Of a stretch of 64,000 nucleotides of DNA, positions 17,813-26,727 are shown one piece after another. Both the position numbers and the translations under genes were made by a program. The notes under the pieces were generated by a model. That model saw only the letters and a program-made list of their open reading frames with translations. It searched no databases and was not told the DNA's origin. The DNA is taken from contig NZ_CABUOL010000015.1 in assembly GCF_902493215.1 (NCBI RefSeq), positions 21,218 to 85,217 of the forward strand, given 5' to 3'. The DNA is from an uncultured Mediterranea sp. (GTDB lineage Bacteria > Bacteroidota > Bacteroidia > Bacteroidales > Bacteroidaceae). How positions within the stretch are numbered: position 1 is the first letter of the stretch; every line of letters begins with the position of its first letter.

Positions 17813-19585
17813 ATGAAAGATTTCTTCAAATTTACCTTCGCGACCGTCACGGGTATCATCCTGTCCTGCGTCGTGTTGTTCTTCGGGGGCATCCTGATAC
17901 TGTTCAGCGCCCTGGCCTCCTCGGAAGCCGAAACGCAAGTAAGCGCCAACTCCGTTATGATGCTCGAGCTGAAAGGCGAACTGAGAGAGCGCAGCCAGTC
18001 GGTTCCCTACGAATCGCTGCTCAGCGAAGATTATCAGGTATATGGGCTGGACGACATCCTCTCGTCCATCCGCAAGGCCAAGGAGAACGATAATATCAAG
18101 GGAATCTATCTGCAACTCAGCTACCTGACCGCCGGCTATGCCGCCATCGAAGAGATACGCAACACGCTGCTCGACTTCAAGGAAAGCGGCAAGTTCGTCG
18201 TGGCCTATGCCGACAACTACCAGCAGAGCCTGTACTACCTGGCCAGCGCGGCCGACAAGGTGCTGATGAATCCCAAAGGTTCGCTCGAATGGCGGGGCAT
18301 CGCCTCGACTCCCGTCTTCTACAAGGACTTGCTCGAAAAGATAGGCGTCGAGATGCAGATTTTCAAGGTGGGCACCTACAAGTCGGCCGTCGAGCCCTTC
18401 ATCGCTACCGAAATGAGCCCTGCCAACCGCGAACAGGTGACGGCCTACATCAACTCCGTATGGGGCGCTGTGACCGAGGCTGTATCCGAGTCGCGCAACG
18501 TCAGCACAGACAAGCTCAACCAGTATGCCGACAACATGATTATGTTCGAGCCTTCGGAAGAGACTGTGAAATGCGGCCTGGTGGACACCTTAATATATAA
18601 GAACGACGTACGCGACTACCTGAAGCCCCTGGCCGGCCTCGACAAGGACGACGACCTGCCCGTATTGGGATTGCAGGACATGGTGAACGTACGCAAAACC
18701 CAGCCGAAGGACAAGAGCGGCAACATCGTGGCCGTATACTACGCCAGCGGCGAAATCGTCGACTACGAAAGTTCGTCGTTCAGCGACCAGCCCACCATCA
18801 TCCCCTCCAAGGTCATCCGCGACCTGCGCCGCCTACAGGAGAATGACGACGTAAAGGCCGTTGTGCTCCGCGTCAACTCGCCCGGCGGAAGTGCCTACGG
18901 CTCCGAGCAGCTGTGGTATGCCGTCAGCCAACTGAAGAAAGAGAAGCCCGTCATCGTCTCCATGGGCGAATATGCCGCCTCGGGCGGATACTATATGTCG
19001 TGCAATGCCGACACCATCGTGGCCGAGCCCACTACCCTGACAGGCTCCATCGGCATCTTCGGCATGTACCCCAACGTAAAGGGACTGACCGACAAGCTAG
19101 GTCTTGACTTCGATGTAGTGAAAACCAACGCATACGCCGACTTCGGCGCTACCGGCCGCCCCATGAACGAGGGCGAGAAGGCCCTGATGCAGAAGATGGT
19201 AAACCAGGGCTACGACCTCTTCCTGACCCGCTGCTCCGAAGGACGCGGCATTGCCAAGGAAGAACTGGACAAGATTGCCCAAGGCCGCGTATGGACGGGC
19301 AGCACCGCCAAGGAACTGGGCCTCGTCGACGAGCTGGGCGGATTGGACCGTGCCCTGGAGATTGCCTGCCAGAAAGCCGGCATCGATGGCTATACCATCG
19401 TATCCTATCCGGCCAAGCAGACGTTCCTCGAGATGCTGATGAACACCAATCCGGGCACTTACCTCAAGTCGCGCTTCCTCAGTGGCAAGGCTGGCGAACT
19501 TTACCGCCAGTTCAGCATTCTGGAGAACTTCGACAAGCGCGACCGCATCCAGGCACGCCTGCCCTTCGAACTGAATGTAGAATAA
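17813..19585 (+). CDS. sppA: Signal peptide peptidase SppA (67-kDa type)
   Basis: 590 residues, the long duplicated form. One N-terminal membrane anchor spans about residues 8-34. The catalytic dyad is visible: Lys190 in KVGTYKSAVEPF in the first half and Ser390 in MGEYAASGGYYMS in the second half. The oxyanion loop VLRVNSPGGSA is at about 351-361. SppA digests leftover signal peptides at the inner membrane. It starts a plus-strand group with lpxK (16-base gap), the nucleoside phosphorylase and thiL. Confidence 0.94.
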   Translation: MKDFFKFTFATVTGIILSCVVLFFGGILILFSALASSEAETQVSANSVMMLELKGELRERSQSVPYESLLSEDYQVYGLDDILSSIRKAKENDNIKGIYLQLSYLTAGYAAIEEIRNTLLDFKESGKFVVAYADNYQQSLYYLASAADKVLMNPKGSLEWRGIASTPVFYKDLLEKIGVEMQIFKVGTYKSAVEPFIATEMSPANREQVTAYINSVWGAVTEAVSESRNVSTDKLNQYADNMIMFEPSEETVKCGLVDTLIYKNDVRDYLKPLAGLDKDDDLPVLGLQDMVNVRKTQPKDKSGNIVAVYYASGEIVDYESSSFSDQPTIIPSKVIRDLRRLQENDDVKAVVLRVNSPGGSAYGSEQLWYAVSQLKKEKPVIVSMGEYAASGGYYMSCNADTIVAEPTTLTGSIGIFGMYPNVKGLTDKLGLDFDVVKTNAYADFGATGRPMNEGEKALMQKMVNQGYDLFLTRCSEGRGIAKEELDKIAQGRVWTGSTAKELGLVDELGGLDRALEIACQKAGIDGYTIVSYPAKQTFLEMLMNTNPGTYLKSRFLSGKAGELYRQFSILENFDKRDRIQARLPFELNVE

Positions 19586-19601
19586 TACCGCTCCTGTACA
19601 G

Positions 19602-20714
19602 ATGACAGAACGTACCGTCCCCATACACCGCTGGCTTCTCCCCCTCTCATGGATTTATGGAGGGGGAGTATGGCTCCGCAACAAGCTCTTCGACTGGAAG
19701 ATTCTTCAGTCGAAGAGCTTTGACGTCCCTGTCATCTGCATCGGAAACCTGACCGTAGGCGGTACGGGCAAGACGCCCCACACGGAGTATCTGATACGGT
19801 TGTTGCAACAGGCAGGACTGAACGTCGCCGTACTGAGCCGCGGCTACAAGCGTAAAAGTAAAGGCTATATACTGGCAGACGCCCATAGCAATGCCACCCG
19901 GATAGGCGACGAACCCTATCAGATGAAAGAGAAATTCCCTCAGGCACGCATAGCGGTCGATGCCGACCGCCGCCATGGCATCAGCCAACTGCTGGAGCTG
20001 GACAATCCCCGCCCCGACGTCATTCTGCTGGACGATGCCTTCCAGCACCGCTACGTGCAGGCAGGCCTGAACATTCTGCTGACCGACTACAACCGCCTGT
20101 TCACCGAAGACAGCCTGCTGCCCGCAGGACGGTTGCGCGAACCCGCCTCGGGCAAGACCCGCGCACAGATAATCATCGTCACCAAGTGTCCGCAAGACAT
20201 CAAGCCGATCGACTTCAACATCACAGGGAAGCAGCTCAACCTGTACCCCTGCCAACAGCTTTACTTCACACGAATACGCTATGGCATGCCTGTAGCCGTA
20301 TTTCCACAAGCCGTGGCCGACCGTCCTTTGTCCAAGGTACTGAGCGGTGAGGAGCATGTGCTCCTCGTCACCGGCATTGCATCGCCGCAACCGCTGGTCG
20401 AAGAAGTAAGGCTCTACGCCAAGACCCTCAGACAGCTCTCGTTCTCCGACCATCACGACTTCAGCGAGAAAGACCTGAGGCTCATCGAAAAAGAATTTTC
20501 ACAAATGGAGGGATGCCAGCGTCTCATCATCACAACCGAGAAAGACGCGGCACGGCTCAAGGCCCATCCAGCATTGAGCGAAGACCTGAAGCCCTACATT
20601 TACGCCATCCCCATCGAAGTGGAAATCCTATTGAACCAACAAGAATCCTTTAACCAAAACATTATTGGCTATGTTAGAAAAAATTCAAGAAACAGCAGCT
20701 TACCTCAAAAGTAA
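19602..20714 (+). CDS. lpxK: Tetraacyldisaccharide 4'-kinase LpxK
   Basis: 370 residues. An N-terminal hydrophobic segment (about 10-25) anchors the protein at the membrane. The P-loop GNLTVGGTGKTP is at about 48-59, followed by VAVLSRGYKRKSKGY, the DADRRHG motif, and VILLDDAFQHRYV, the Walker B equivalent with the catalytic Asp. It adds the 4'-phosphate to lipid A precursor. Its 3' end overlaps the purine nucleoside phosphorylase gene by 44 bases, so the pair is tightly linked. Confidence 0.93.
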   Translation: MTERTVPIHRWLLPLSWIYGGGVWLRNKLFDWKILQSKSFDVPVICIGNLTVGGTGKTPHTEYLIRLLQQAGLNVAVLSRGYKRKSKGYILADAHSNATRIGDEPYQMKEKFPQARIAVDADRRHGISQLLELDNPRPDVILLDDAFQHRYVQAGLNILLTDYNRLFTEDSLLPAGRLREPASGKTRAQIIIVTKCPQDIKPIDFNITGKQLNLYPCQQLYFTRIRYGMPVAVFPQAVADRPLSKVLSGEEHVLLVTGIASPQPLVEEVRLYAKTLRQLSFSDHHDFSEKDLRLIEKEFSQMEGCQRLIITTEKDAARLKAHPALSEDLKPYIYAIPIEVEILLNQQESFNQNIIGYVRKNSRNSSLPQK

Positions 20715-21480
20715 GATGCACACGCAACCCGAAACAGCTATTATCCTCGGCACCGGTTTGGGAAGCCTGGCCGGCGAAATCACCGAGAAGTATGAAATAA
20801 AGTACGAGGATATCCCCAACTTCCCCGTCTCGACCGTCGAAGGGCATAGCGGAAAGCTCATCTTCGGCAAGCTGGGCAACAAGGACATCATGGCCATGCA
20901 GGGCCGCTTCCACTACTACGAAGGCTATTCGATGAAGGAAGTGACCTTCCCCGTACGTGTCATGCGCGAACTGGGTATCAAGACACTGTTTGTGTCCAAC
21001 GCCAGCGGCGGCACCAACCCCGCCTTCGAAATCGGCGACCTGATGATCATCACCGACCACATCAACTACTTCCCCGAACATCCTCTGCGCGGCAAGAACA
21101 TCCCCTACGGTCCCCGCTTTCCGGACATGAGCGAAGCCTACGACAAGGAACTCATCCGCAAGGCCGACGCCATTGCCGCCGAAAAAGGTATCAAGGTGCA
21201 ACACGGCGTTTACCTGGGCACACAGGGCCCGACATTCGAAACGCCTGCCGAATACAAACTCTTCCACATCCTGGGAGCCGACGCCGTCGGCATGTCCACC
21301 GTGCCCGAAGTCATCGTGGCCAACCATTGCGGCATCAAGGTCTTCGGCGTATCGGTCATCACCGACCTGGGTGTCGAAGGCAAGATTGTAGAAGTGTCGC
21401 ACGAAGAAGTTCAGAAGGCAGCCGACGCCGCCCAACCCCGCATGACCGAAATCATGCGCGAACTCATCAACCGTGCTTGA
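20671..21480 (+). CDS. Purine-nucleoside phosphorylase (trimeric type)
   Basis: 269 residues from the ATG at 20671; a TTG two codons earlier is less likely. Family motifs are ILGTGLGSLAGEI (phosphate binding), GHSGKLIFGKLG, MQGRFHYYEGYSM, VSNASGGTNPAFEIGDLMII, GVYLGTQGPTFETPAEY and DAVGMSTVPEVIVANHCG. It cleaves inosine and guanosine with phosphate in purine salvage. The gene begins inside the last 44 bases of lpxK in another frame. There is a 34-base gap to thiL. Confidence 0.94.
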   Translation: MLEKIQETAAYLKSKMHTQPETAIILGTGLGSLAGEITEKYEIKYEDIPNFPVSTVEGHSGKLIFGKLGNKDIMAMQGRFHYYEGYSMKEVTFPVRVMRELGIKTLFVSNASGGTNPAFEIGDLMIITDHINYFPEHPLRGKNIPYGPRFPDMSEAYDKELIRKADAIAAEKGIKVQHGVYLGTQGPTFETPAEYKLFHILGADAVGMSTVPEVIVANHCGIKVFGVSVITDLGVEGKIVEVSHEEVQKAADAAQPRMTEIMRELINRA

Positions 21481-21514
21481 GACGAACCATACCTTTATAT
21501 ATAAATAAGTAAAG

Positions 21515-22597
21515 ATGAGAACAGAAATAGCTACCCTCGGCGAGTTTGGCCTCATAGACCATCTGACCGAGGGCATCCAACCTCGAAACGAATCGACCCG
21601 CTACGGCATCGGCGACGATGCCGCCGTGCTCTCCTATCCTGCCGACAAGGAAGTGCTGGTCACCACCGACCTCCTGCTCGAAGGCGTACACTTCGACCTG
21701 ACCTACGTGCCTCTGAAGCACCTGGGCTACAAGGCCGCCGTGGTCAACTTCTCCGACATTTACGCCATGAACGGCACTCCCAAACAGATTACCGTCTCAC
21801 TGGGACTGTCCAAACGCTTCTGCGTGGAAGATATGGAGGAGCTGTATGCCGGCATCCGTCTGGCTTGCGAGGCCTACCATGTGGATATTGTGGGCGGCGA
21901 CACCTGCTCGTCCTACACGGGCCTCACCATCAGCATCACCTGCATCGGCGAAGGTGAGAAGGGAAAGACCGTCTATCGCAACGGGGCCAAGGAGACCGAC
22001 CTGATATGCGTCAGCGGAGATTTGGGCGCAGCCTATATGGGCCTCCAGCTGCTGGAGCGCGAGAAAGCCGTACTGAAAGGTACCGACAAGGACGTACAGC
22101 CCGACTTCGCCGGCAAGGAATACCTGTTGGAACGCCAGCTCAAACCCGAAGCCCGCAAGGACATCATCGAGCGGTTGCGCGAAGCAGGTGTGCAGCCCAC
22201 GGCCATGATGGATATCTCCGACGGTCTCTCGTCCGAACTGATGCACATCTGCACGCAGAGCAAGGTGGGTTGCCGCGTTTACGAGGAACACATCCCCATC
22301 GACTATCAGACGGCAGTCATGGCCGAAGAATTCAACATGAACCTCACGACCTGCGCCCTGAACGGAGGCGAAGACTATGAACTGCTGTTCACCGTGCCCA
22401 TCGCCGACCACGAAAAGGTGGCCGACATGGAAGGTGTCAAACTGATAGGCCACATCACCAGACCCGAACTGGGTTGTGCCCTCATCACCCGCGACGGCCA
22501 GGAGTTCGAACTGAAAGCCCAGGGATGGAATCCGCTGAAAGACGGCGGGAACACCACCTGTTCAGCCGAAGAAGAAACCTCCGAAGAGGAAAAATAA
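21515..22597 (+). CDS. thiL: Thiamine-monophosphate kinase ThiL
   Basis: 360 residues. Motifs: the start EFGLIDHLTE, GIGDDAAVLSYPADKEVLVTTD (metal/ATP site), FSDIYAMNGTPKQITVSLGL, VDIVGGDTCSS, the central MMDISDGLSSEL and the NGGEDYELLFTVP motif near the end. It turns thiamine monophosphate into the diphosphate cofactor. The last 20 residues form a Glu/Ser/Thr-rich tail (TTCSAEEETSEEE). A strong intrinsic terminator follows within 20 bases. Confidence 0.94.
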   Translation: MRTEIATLGEFGLIDHLTEGIQPRNESTRYGIGDDAAVLSYPADKEVLVTTDLLLEGVHFDLTYVPLKHLGYKAAVVNFSDIYAMNGTPKQITVSLGLSKRFCVEDMEELYAGIRLACEAYHVDIVGGDTCSSYTGLTISITCIGEGEKGKTVYRNGAKETDLICVSGDLGAAYMGLQLLEREKAVLKGTDKDVQPDFAGKEYLLERQLKPEARKDIIERLREAGVQPTAMMDISDGLSSELMHICTQSKVGCRVYEEHIPIDYQTAVMAEEFNMNLTTCALNGGEDYELLFTVPIADHEKVADMEGVKLIGHITRPELGCALITRDGQEFELKAQGWNPLKDGGNTTCSAEEETSEEEK

Positions 22598-22614
22598 AAA
22601 ATATTTCATGCATT

Positions 22615-22654
22615 AAACACTGGCTATAAGGCAGATAGGCCTCAGCCAGTGTTT
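22615..22654 (+). terminator. Intrinsic terminator of the sppA-thiL operon
   Basis: Arms AAACACTGGCT (22615-22625) and AGCCAGTGTTT (22644-22654) with a T-run (GTTTTTTTAT) directly after. It lies 17 bases past the thiL stop. Confidence 0.9.
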
Positions 22655-22722
22655 TTTTATTCTCCGACTGCTTGCAGAATCCAAAACTTTCACTACCTTT
22701 GCAACCGCAAACCTGAAACGAT

Positions 22723-22795
22723 GGTGTCATAGCTCAGTTGGTAGAGCAAAGGACTGAAAATCCTTGTGTCCCCGGTTCGATTCCTGGTGACACCA
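22723..22795 (+). tRNA. tRNA-Phe (anticodon GAA)
   Basis: 73 bases forming a full cloverleaf: acceptor GGTGTCA/TGACACC with discriminator A, D-arm GCTC…GAGC, anticodon stem AGGAC/… around CTGAAAA with GAA at the anticodon, and a T-arm CCCGG-TTCGATT-CCTGG. The CCA end is not encoded beyond the discriminator (CACCACG follows by chance). It has its own terminator downstream. An AT-rich accessory gene begins directly behind it, as is common at tRNA integration sites. Confidence 0.97.
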
Positions 22796-22801
22796 CGAAA
22801 A

Positions 22802-22831
22802 AAGAAGCGACCAATTACTTGGCCGCTTCTT
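22802..22831 (+). terminator. Terminator of tRNA-Phe
   Basis: AAGAAGCG (22802-22809) pairs with CGCTTCTT (22824-22831); the stem extends inward to ACCAA/TTGGC with one mismatch and is followed by TTTTATG. Confidence 0.88.
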
Positions 22832-22860
22832 TTTATGTCTTTGTACTATCCTGAAAAAGG

Positions 22861-22906
22861 GTCAACGTAAAAACCTGAGGGATTCGTTGGATCAACGTAA
22901 AAGCCT
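22861..22906. repeat. Short direct repeat, 30-bp period
   Basis: TCAACGTAAAAACCT (22862) recurs as TCAACGTAAAAGCCT (22892), one mismatch in 15, spaced 30 bases. It lies between the tRNA-Phe terminator and the Hsp70-like gene, at the left edge of the AT-rich island. Its origin is unclear; it may be a scar of an earlier insertion. Confidence 0.45.
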
Positions 22907-22952
22907 TCTATTATCAGTATTTTCACAGCCACAATACTATCGGATAAAACAC

Positions 22953-24215
22953 CTATATCTTACTTAGTGACAAGCCATAGGCCACACTATGGAAAGTGTC
23001 ACCGTAATGAACATTCCCTACCCCAAACATATTGTCGAAAATACTTCTTATAGGTCTGGAAAGACTACTTCCACCTGTAAGATAGACCGAATCTATACAT
23101 TCTTTCCCATATCCAGACTCTTCCATCATCTTCTCAATATACAGCTTTATTTTTGTGATGTGATTTCCAATGATTTCTTCATACTCATTGAAAGTAATTT
23201 GCTCACAAATCTCTATATCAGGTTTTGTAAAATGAAACCCAGTATGGTTTTCATCCGACAAAGTAATCTTAGAGGCTTCTATTTCCTTGAATAAAGAATA
23301 CACATAATTATTGTCGATTAGAGTCATACAATTTACAATTTTAGGACTACCTCCTGAAAACACATAATATTTGTCCATCATTTTACGTGCCTTCGATTCT
23401 TTAAGAAGAAAACTTCTTTCCCAATTTCTCAGTTCCCGATACAACGTATTGGGAATTTCTATATATTTATCGTATGACTTATATTCAACACCTCTTCCCA
23501 ACAATGGTGTCACCTTATGCCACATAATTTCAGAATCGAACACATCACCTCCAATATACAATCCACCATGTGCCAAAATATCCCTACTTCTATCTTTTAG
23601 CAGGGTTCTTTCCGGAGAAAGTCGTACGATACTGAAATCTGAAGTACCTCCCCCAAAGTCAGCCACCAATACTACCGACTCCTTAATAAGATTCTGCTCG
23701 TACGAAAGGGCCGCAGCTATTGGTTCGAGTTGTAATTTTACGTCCTTGAACCCAGCATTGTATGCAGCAACAAGCAAACGTTTTACCGCAGTATTTTCTT
23801 CTTCCACCTTTTCCGAAAAAATGGCAGGACGCCCCAATACGACCTTATCTATACAGAATCCAAGATATTCTTCAGCCTTAAGTTTCAACTCCCTAATAAT
23901 GTAAGTCACCATCATGTCCGGTGTTACTTTTTTACCGTTAATCCATGTAAATAGAAACTTGTCTTGCTTGAGTAAGGTCTTTACAGACTTTAACAATCTA
24001 CCTTTCATTTCATCTTCCACATATTTTTCCTCAGCATTCTTACCAACATAACAAGTATCTGTATCTGATTCAGGAAAATATAATATTGATTGTACAGAAT
24101 ATGTATAAATTTCCTCTCCTGTTGACAAGTTTGTTATGGAAATAACTGAATTTGATGTTCCAAAATCCAATCCACAAGAAATATTGTCCCTTTCCATATC
24201 CAAGAAATTATTCAT
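22953..24215 (-). CDS. Orphan Hsp70/DnaK-like ATPase (YegD type)
   Basis: 420 residues, only the actin/Hsp70 nucleotide-binding fold. Motifs: phosphate-1 loop GLDFGTSNSVISI (about 15-27), VVLGRPA, phosphate-2 loop VADFGGGTSDFSIVRL (about 188-203), IGGDVFDSEIMWHKV, and the adenosine motif VYLTGGSSLSRPIRSIF (about 380-396). No substrate-binding domain follows, as in YegD, and no DnaJ or GrpE gene is near. Base composition is clearly more AT-rich than the flanking core genes, and the gene sits alone between tRNA-Phe and the patB operon, which points to horizontal gain. MERDN at codon 7 is an alternative start. The client or role is unknown. Confidence 0.85.
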   Translation of the reverse strand: MNNFLDMERDNISCGLDFGTSNSVISITNLSTGEEIYTYSVQSILYFPESDTDTCYVGKNAEEKYVEDEMKGRLLKSVKTLLKQDKFLFTWINGKKVTPDMMVTYIIRELKLKAEEYLGFCIDKVVLGRPAIFSEKVEEENTAVKRLLVAAYNAGFKDVKLQLEPIAAALSYEQNLIKESVVLVADFGGGTSDFSIVRLSPERTLLKDRSRDILAHGGLYIGGDVFDSEIMWHKVTPLLGRGVEYKSYDKYIEIPNTLYRELRNWERSFLLKESKARKMMDKYYVFSGGSPKIVNCMTLIDNNYVYSLFKEIEASKITLSDENHTGFHFTKPDIEICEQITFNEYEEIIGNHITKIKLYIEKMMEESGYGKECIDSVYLTGGSSLSRPIRSIFDNMFGVGNVHYGDTFHSVAYGLSLSKI

Positions 24216-24748
24216 CTTTATTTTTATTTCAATTTCTATATTTTAATAATGAAGATTCAAGACCTATAAAAGTCCTACAGCGTAAGCAATAATAAGAAGA
24301 CACTTGAGTATGTATCCCCCAATAATCTGTTCCAGTTTAGTCAAATTGATATTACGTTAATTCTCTCATTCATATATCTGCCCAATAATAAAACATATAA
24401 AAAGTGGAAGGCAAAATGACAGAATATGACGAGGATACAGCAAAATAATTCCTGTCAATTCTTGTCAAAGAACCAACTCACAACAGGAACTATCAGCTTT
24501 TTCAGCGGTTTATAACAGGGAAGTCCCATTCCCTTCTTTTAAGAGGATGCAAAAATAATGTTTTATCAGATTCCTCGCAAACTACGGTTGCCTAAATTAT
24601 ATATTGTTTTATTTTCATGTATAAAGAGAAAAAGAAAGAGCCGTATCCTAAGTCAAAACAAAGTTCGATACGTCTCTTTCTATTCCTATAGTTATCACAA
24701 GGTGATTTTCAGAATGCCCCTACTCAGATTGAGATACAACCTTTTATA
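24216..24748. other. AT-rich non-coding stretch
   Basis: 533 bases without a convincing gene. The only open frame of note (24558-24752, plus) lacks a ribosome site and reads as basic, low-complexity sequence. The right part holds the terminator of the patB-HAD operon (24634-24680). A small hairpin GGGAAGTCCCATTCCC is at 24520-24535. The rest may be leftover mobile DNA belonging to the Hsp70 island, but I see no transposase fragment. Confidence 0.5.
24634..24680 (-). terminator. Terminator of the patB-HAD operon
   Basis: On the minus strand GAAAGAGACGTATC (from 24680) pairs with GATACGGCTCTTTC (to 24634) with one mismatch and is followed by a T-rich run (TTTTTCTCTT). It lies about 68 bases past the HAD gene stop. 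Confidence 0.75.
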
Positions 24749-25384
24749 TTAAACCAGCTCCTCCAGACTTGCCATAATCAGCCGATGGGGATAGGCAGAG
24801 AGTTCTTCTGCCGTCGTAACGCCGTGGGTGACGCCGCCAAAGCCGACACCGGCCGCCTGAGCCGTCTCGGCATCGACCACACTGTCGCCCACGTAAAGCA
24901 CCTCTTCCTTGCCGGCCTGCAGACGATTCAAGGCCATCAGTACACCCTCGGGCGAAGGCTTGGCCGTCTTTACATCCTCACCCCCTACAATGAGGTCGAA
25001 CACATCGTCCAGCCCTCTGTCCACCAGCAACTCGCGGATGCGGTAACGGTATTTGGTCGAGATGATGCCCAGCCGCGCCCCACCCGCCTTCAGACGGCGA
25101 AGCACCCCCTCTACTTCAGGGAAGAGCACCGTGTTGGCCGTCATGCAGGCATCAGCTTCCTTTACATACTGCCGCTTGAACTCGGCCAGACGGTCGGCAT
25201 CGGTTACCCCCGTCATCAGGGCAAAGGACTCTTCCAGCGTCTTGCCGATGGTACGCTTGATGTCGTCGTCCGTGGGCGAAGTGTATCCGTGGCGGTCCAG
25301 CACGCAGCGATAGCACATGACAATCCCCCGCGAAGAATCGGCCAGGGTATAGTCGAAATCGAACAGATATACTTGATATTCCAT
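24749..25384 (-). CDS. HAD-superfamily phosphatase (Gph/PgmB-like)
   Basis: 211 residues from the ATG at 25384, which gives the expected start MEYQVYLFDFDYTLADS; the frame stays open 27 codons further into patB. HAD motifs: I DFDYTLADSS (Asp nucleophile), II IISTKYR, III KPSPEG, IV VGDSVVDAETAQAAG. The cap domain lies between I and II. The exact substrate is not readable; phosphoglycolate phosphatase-like proteins look similar. It follows patB by 17 bases and ends the operon. Confidence 0.88.
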   Translation of the reverse strand: MEYQVYLFDFDYTLADSSRGIVMCYRCVLDRHGYTSPTDDDIKRTIGKTLEESFALMTGVTDADRLAEFKRQYVKEADACMTANTVLFPEVEGVLRRLKAGGARLGIISTKYRYRIRELLVDRGLDDVFDLIVGGEDVKTAKPSPEGVLMALNRLQAGKEEVLYVGDSVVDAETAQAAGVGFGGVTHGVTTAEELSAYPHRLIMASLEELV

Positions 25385-25401
25385 ATTCCTTACTTGACAG
25401 G

Positions 25402-26580
25402 TTACTGCATGTTGACGGCCATCTCCAGTTGTTGCAGGGCCTTGCGGAGCTGCTCGCGCGGACAACCCACGTTGAGTCTCATGAAACCACGGCCCGGCTC
25501 ACCGAACATGGTACCCGAGTTCAGTGCCAGACGGGCCTTGTCGGCAAACAGCCGTTCCAGTTCCTCCTGACTGAGTCCCAAGGCACGGCAGTCGAGGAAT
25601 ATGAGGTAGGATGCCTGCGGACGTATCATGCCGATGGAAGGAATGTGTTCCTTCAGATAGGCTTCGGTGAAGTCGATGTTGCCCTGAATGTAGGCCAGCA
25701 TCTGCTCCAGCCACTCCTCTCCGTGCTCGAAGGCAGCCTTGCAGCCGATGTAGGCGAAGAGATGGCCCTCGCAGAACTCGCCTGCCTCCATAAATTCGTT
25801 GAAACGCGCACGCAGGCCGTCATCCGGGACAATGGCAAAGGAGCTCTGCACGCCGGGCATGTTGAATGTCTTGCTGGGTGCCATGAAGGTGACACAATTG
25901 GAGGCAGCCGCTTCGCTCACCGAGGCAAAGGGATGATGCTTGTAGGACGGCAGGGTGAGGTCGGCATGGATTTCGTCGGAGATGACCAGCGTACCGCTTT
26001 CCTTGCAGATGTCGGCTATCCGGCGAAGTTCGTCCACCGTCCACACACGTCCGCCAGGGTTGTGAGGATTGCAGAGGATGAGCGCACGGCAGCCCTGCAC
26101 GTCGCAGCGCAGGCGGTCGAAGTCGATGTGGTAGTGCCCGTCGCGCAGGTCGAGCGGCGAACGCACCACTTCACGCTTCAGCCGTTCGGTAACGAGAAAG
26201 AAGGGATGGTAGACGGGCGTCATCACCAGCACCTTGTCGCCCGGCCGCGTAAAGCAGAGCAGAGCAAAGGCCTGTCCGCGCACGATGCCCGGCACAAACG
26301 TCAGCCAGTCGGGCCGCACTGCCCACTGATGGCGCTTCTGCAACCAGCGGCAGATAGTGGTGTCCCAGCCCTCGCAGGCCGATGTATAGCCCAGCACCTC
26401 GTGCTCCAGCCTGCGGCGCAGGGCATCCATCACAAAGGGGGGCGTACGGAAGTCCATGTCGGCCACCCACATGGCCGTCAGGTCGTTGTGCCCCCATACA
26501 TTCTTCATGCCGTCCCACTTCACCGAATCGGTGCCGCGACGGTCAATCATTTCGTCGAAATTATAAATCTGTTGTTTCAT
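25402..26580 (-). CDS. patB: PatB/MalY-type cystathionine beta-lyase aminotransferase
   Basis: 392 residues, class I/II fold. Motifs: MWVADMDFRTPPFV, the YTSACEGW substrate region, CNPHNPGGRVW, SDEIHADL, and the PLP lysine K237 in MAPSKTFNMPG. MalY/PatB enzymes release homocysteine, ammonia and pyruvate from cystathionine. The first codons (MKQQ) come from the neighbouring cassette: residues 5-14 are encoded by a 31-bp sequence that is repeated at 28518-28548. There it follows a different ATG with its own AAAAGGA ribosome site, which would give M-IYNFDEMIDR. The gene has therefore probably lost its native 5' end to an insertion and uses a replacement start. Confidence 0.92.
   Translation of the reverse strand: MKQQIYNFDEMIDRRGTDSVKWDGMKNVWGHNDLTAMWVADMDFRTPPFVMDALRRRLEHEVLGYTSACEGWDTTICRWLQKRHQWAVRPDWLTFVPGIVRGQAFALLCFTRPGDKVLVMTPVYHPFFLVTERLKREVVRSPLDLRDGHYHIDFDRLRCDVQGCRALILCNPHNPGGRVWTVDELRRIADICKESGTLVISDEIHADLTLPSYKHHPFASVSEAAASNCVTFMAPSKTFNMPGVQSSFAIVPDDGLRARFNEFMEAGEFCEGHLFAYIGCKAAFEHGEEWLEQMLAYIQGNIDFTEAYLKEHIPSIGMIRPQASYLIFLDCRALGLSQEELERLFADKARLALNSGTMFGEPGRGFMRLNVGCPREQLRKALQQLEMAVNMQ
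26539..26569. repeat. Direct repeat, left copy (inside patB codons)
   Basis: 31 bases, starting ACGGTCAATC and ending ATTATAAATC, identical to 28518-28548 in the same orientation. This copy lies in the first codons of patB. Confidence 0.92.
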
Positions 26581-26727
26581 ATAAATGAATGTAATTGTAT
26601 ATTACGGAACCAAGAACGGTTAATTGTTACAAATATACAGCATTCTTTGAAAACAAAGGGTATCCATCTAAACGCAAAAGTACTATATTTGTACAAACTT
26701 AATATACGTTCATTTAAACTAAAACTT

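Noticed and set aside
22723..24215. Integrated phage or plasmid at tRNA-Phe
   Set aside because: Only one foreign-looking gene, no integrase, and no copy of the tRNA 3' end was found at the far side.
24558..24752. 64-codon plus-strand frame
   Set aside because: No ribosome site, low-complexity basic sequence, and it overlaps the terminator and end of the HAD gene.
25429..26700. Very long plus-strand open frame running into cassette gene 1
   Set aside because: The part before 26728 is the antisense of patB and has no domain; only the part from the ATG at 26728 is a gene.
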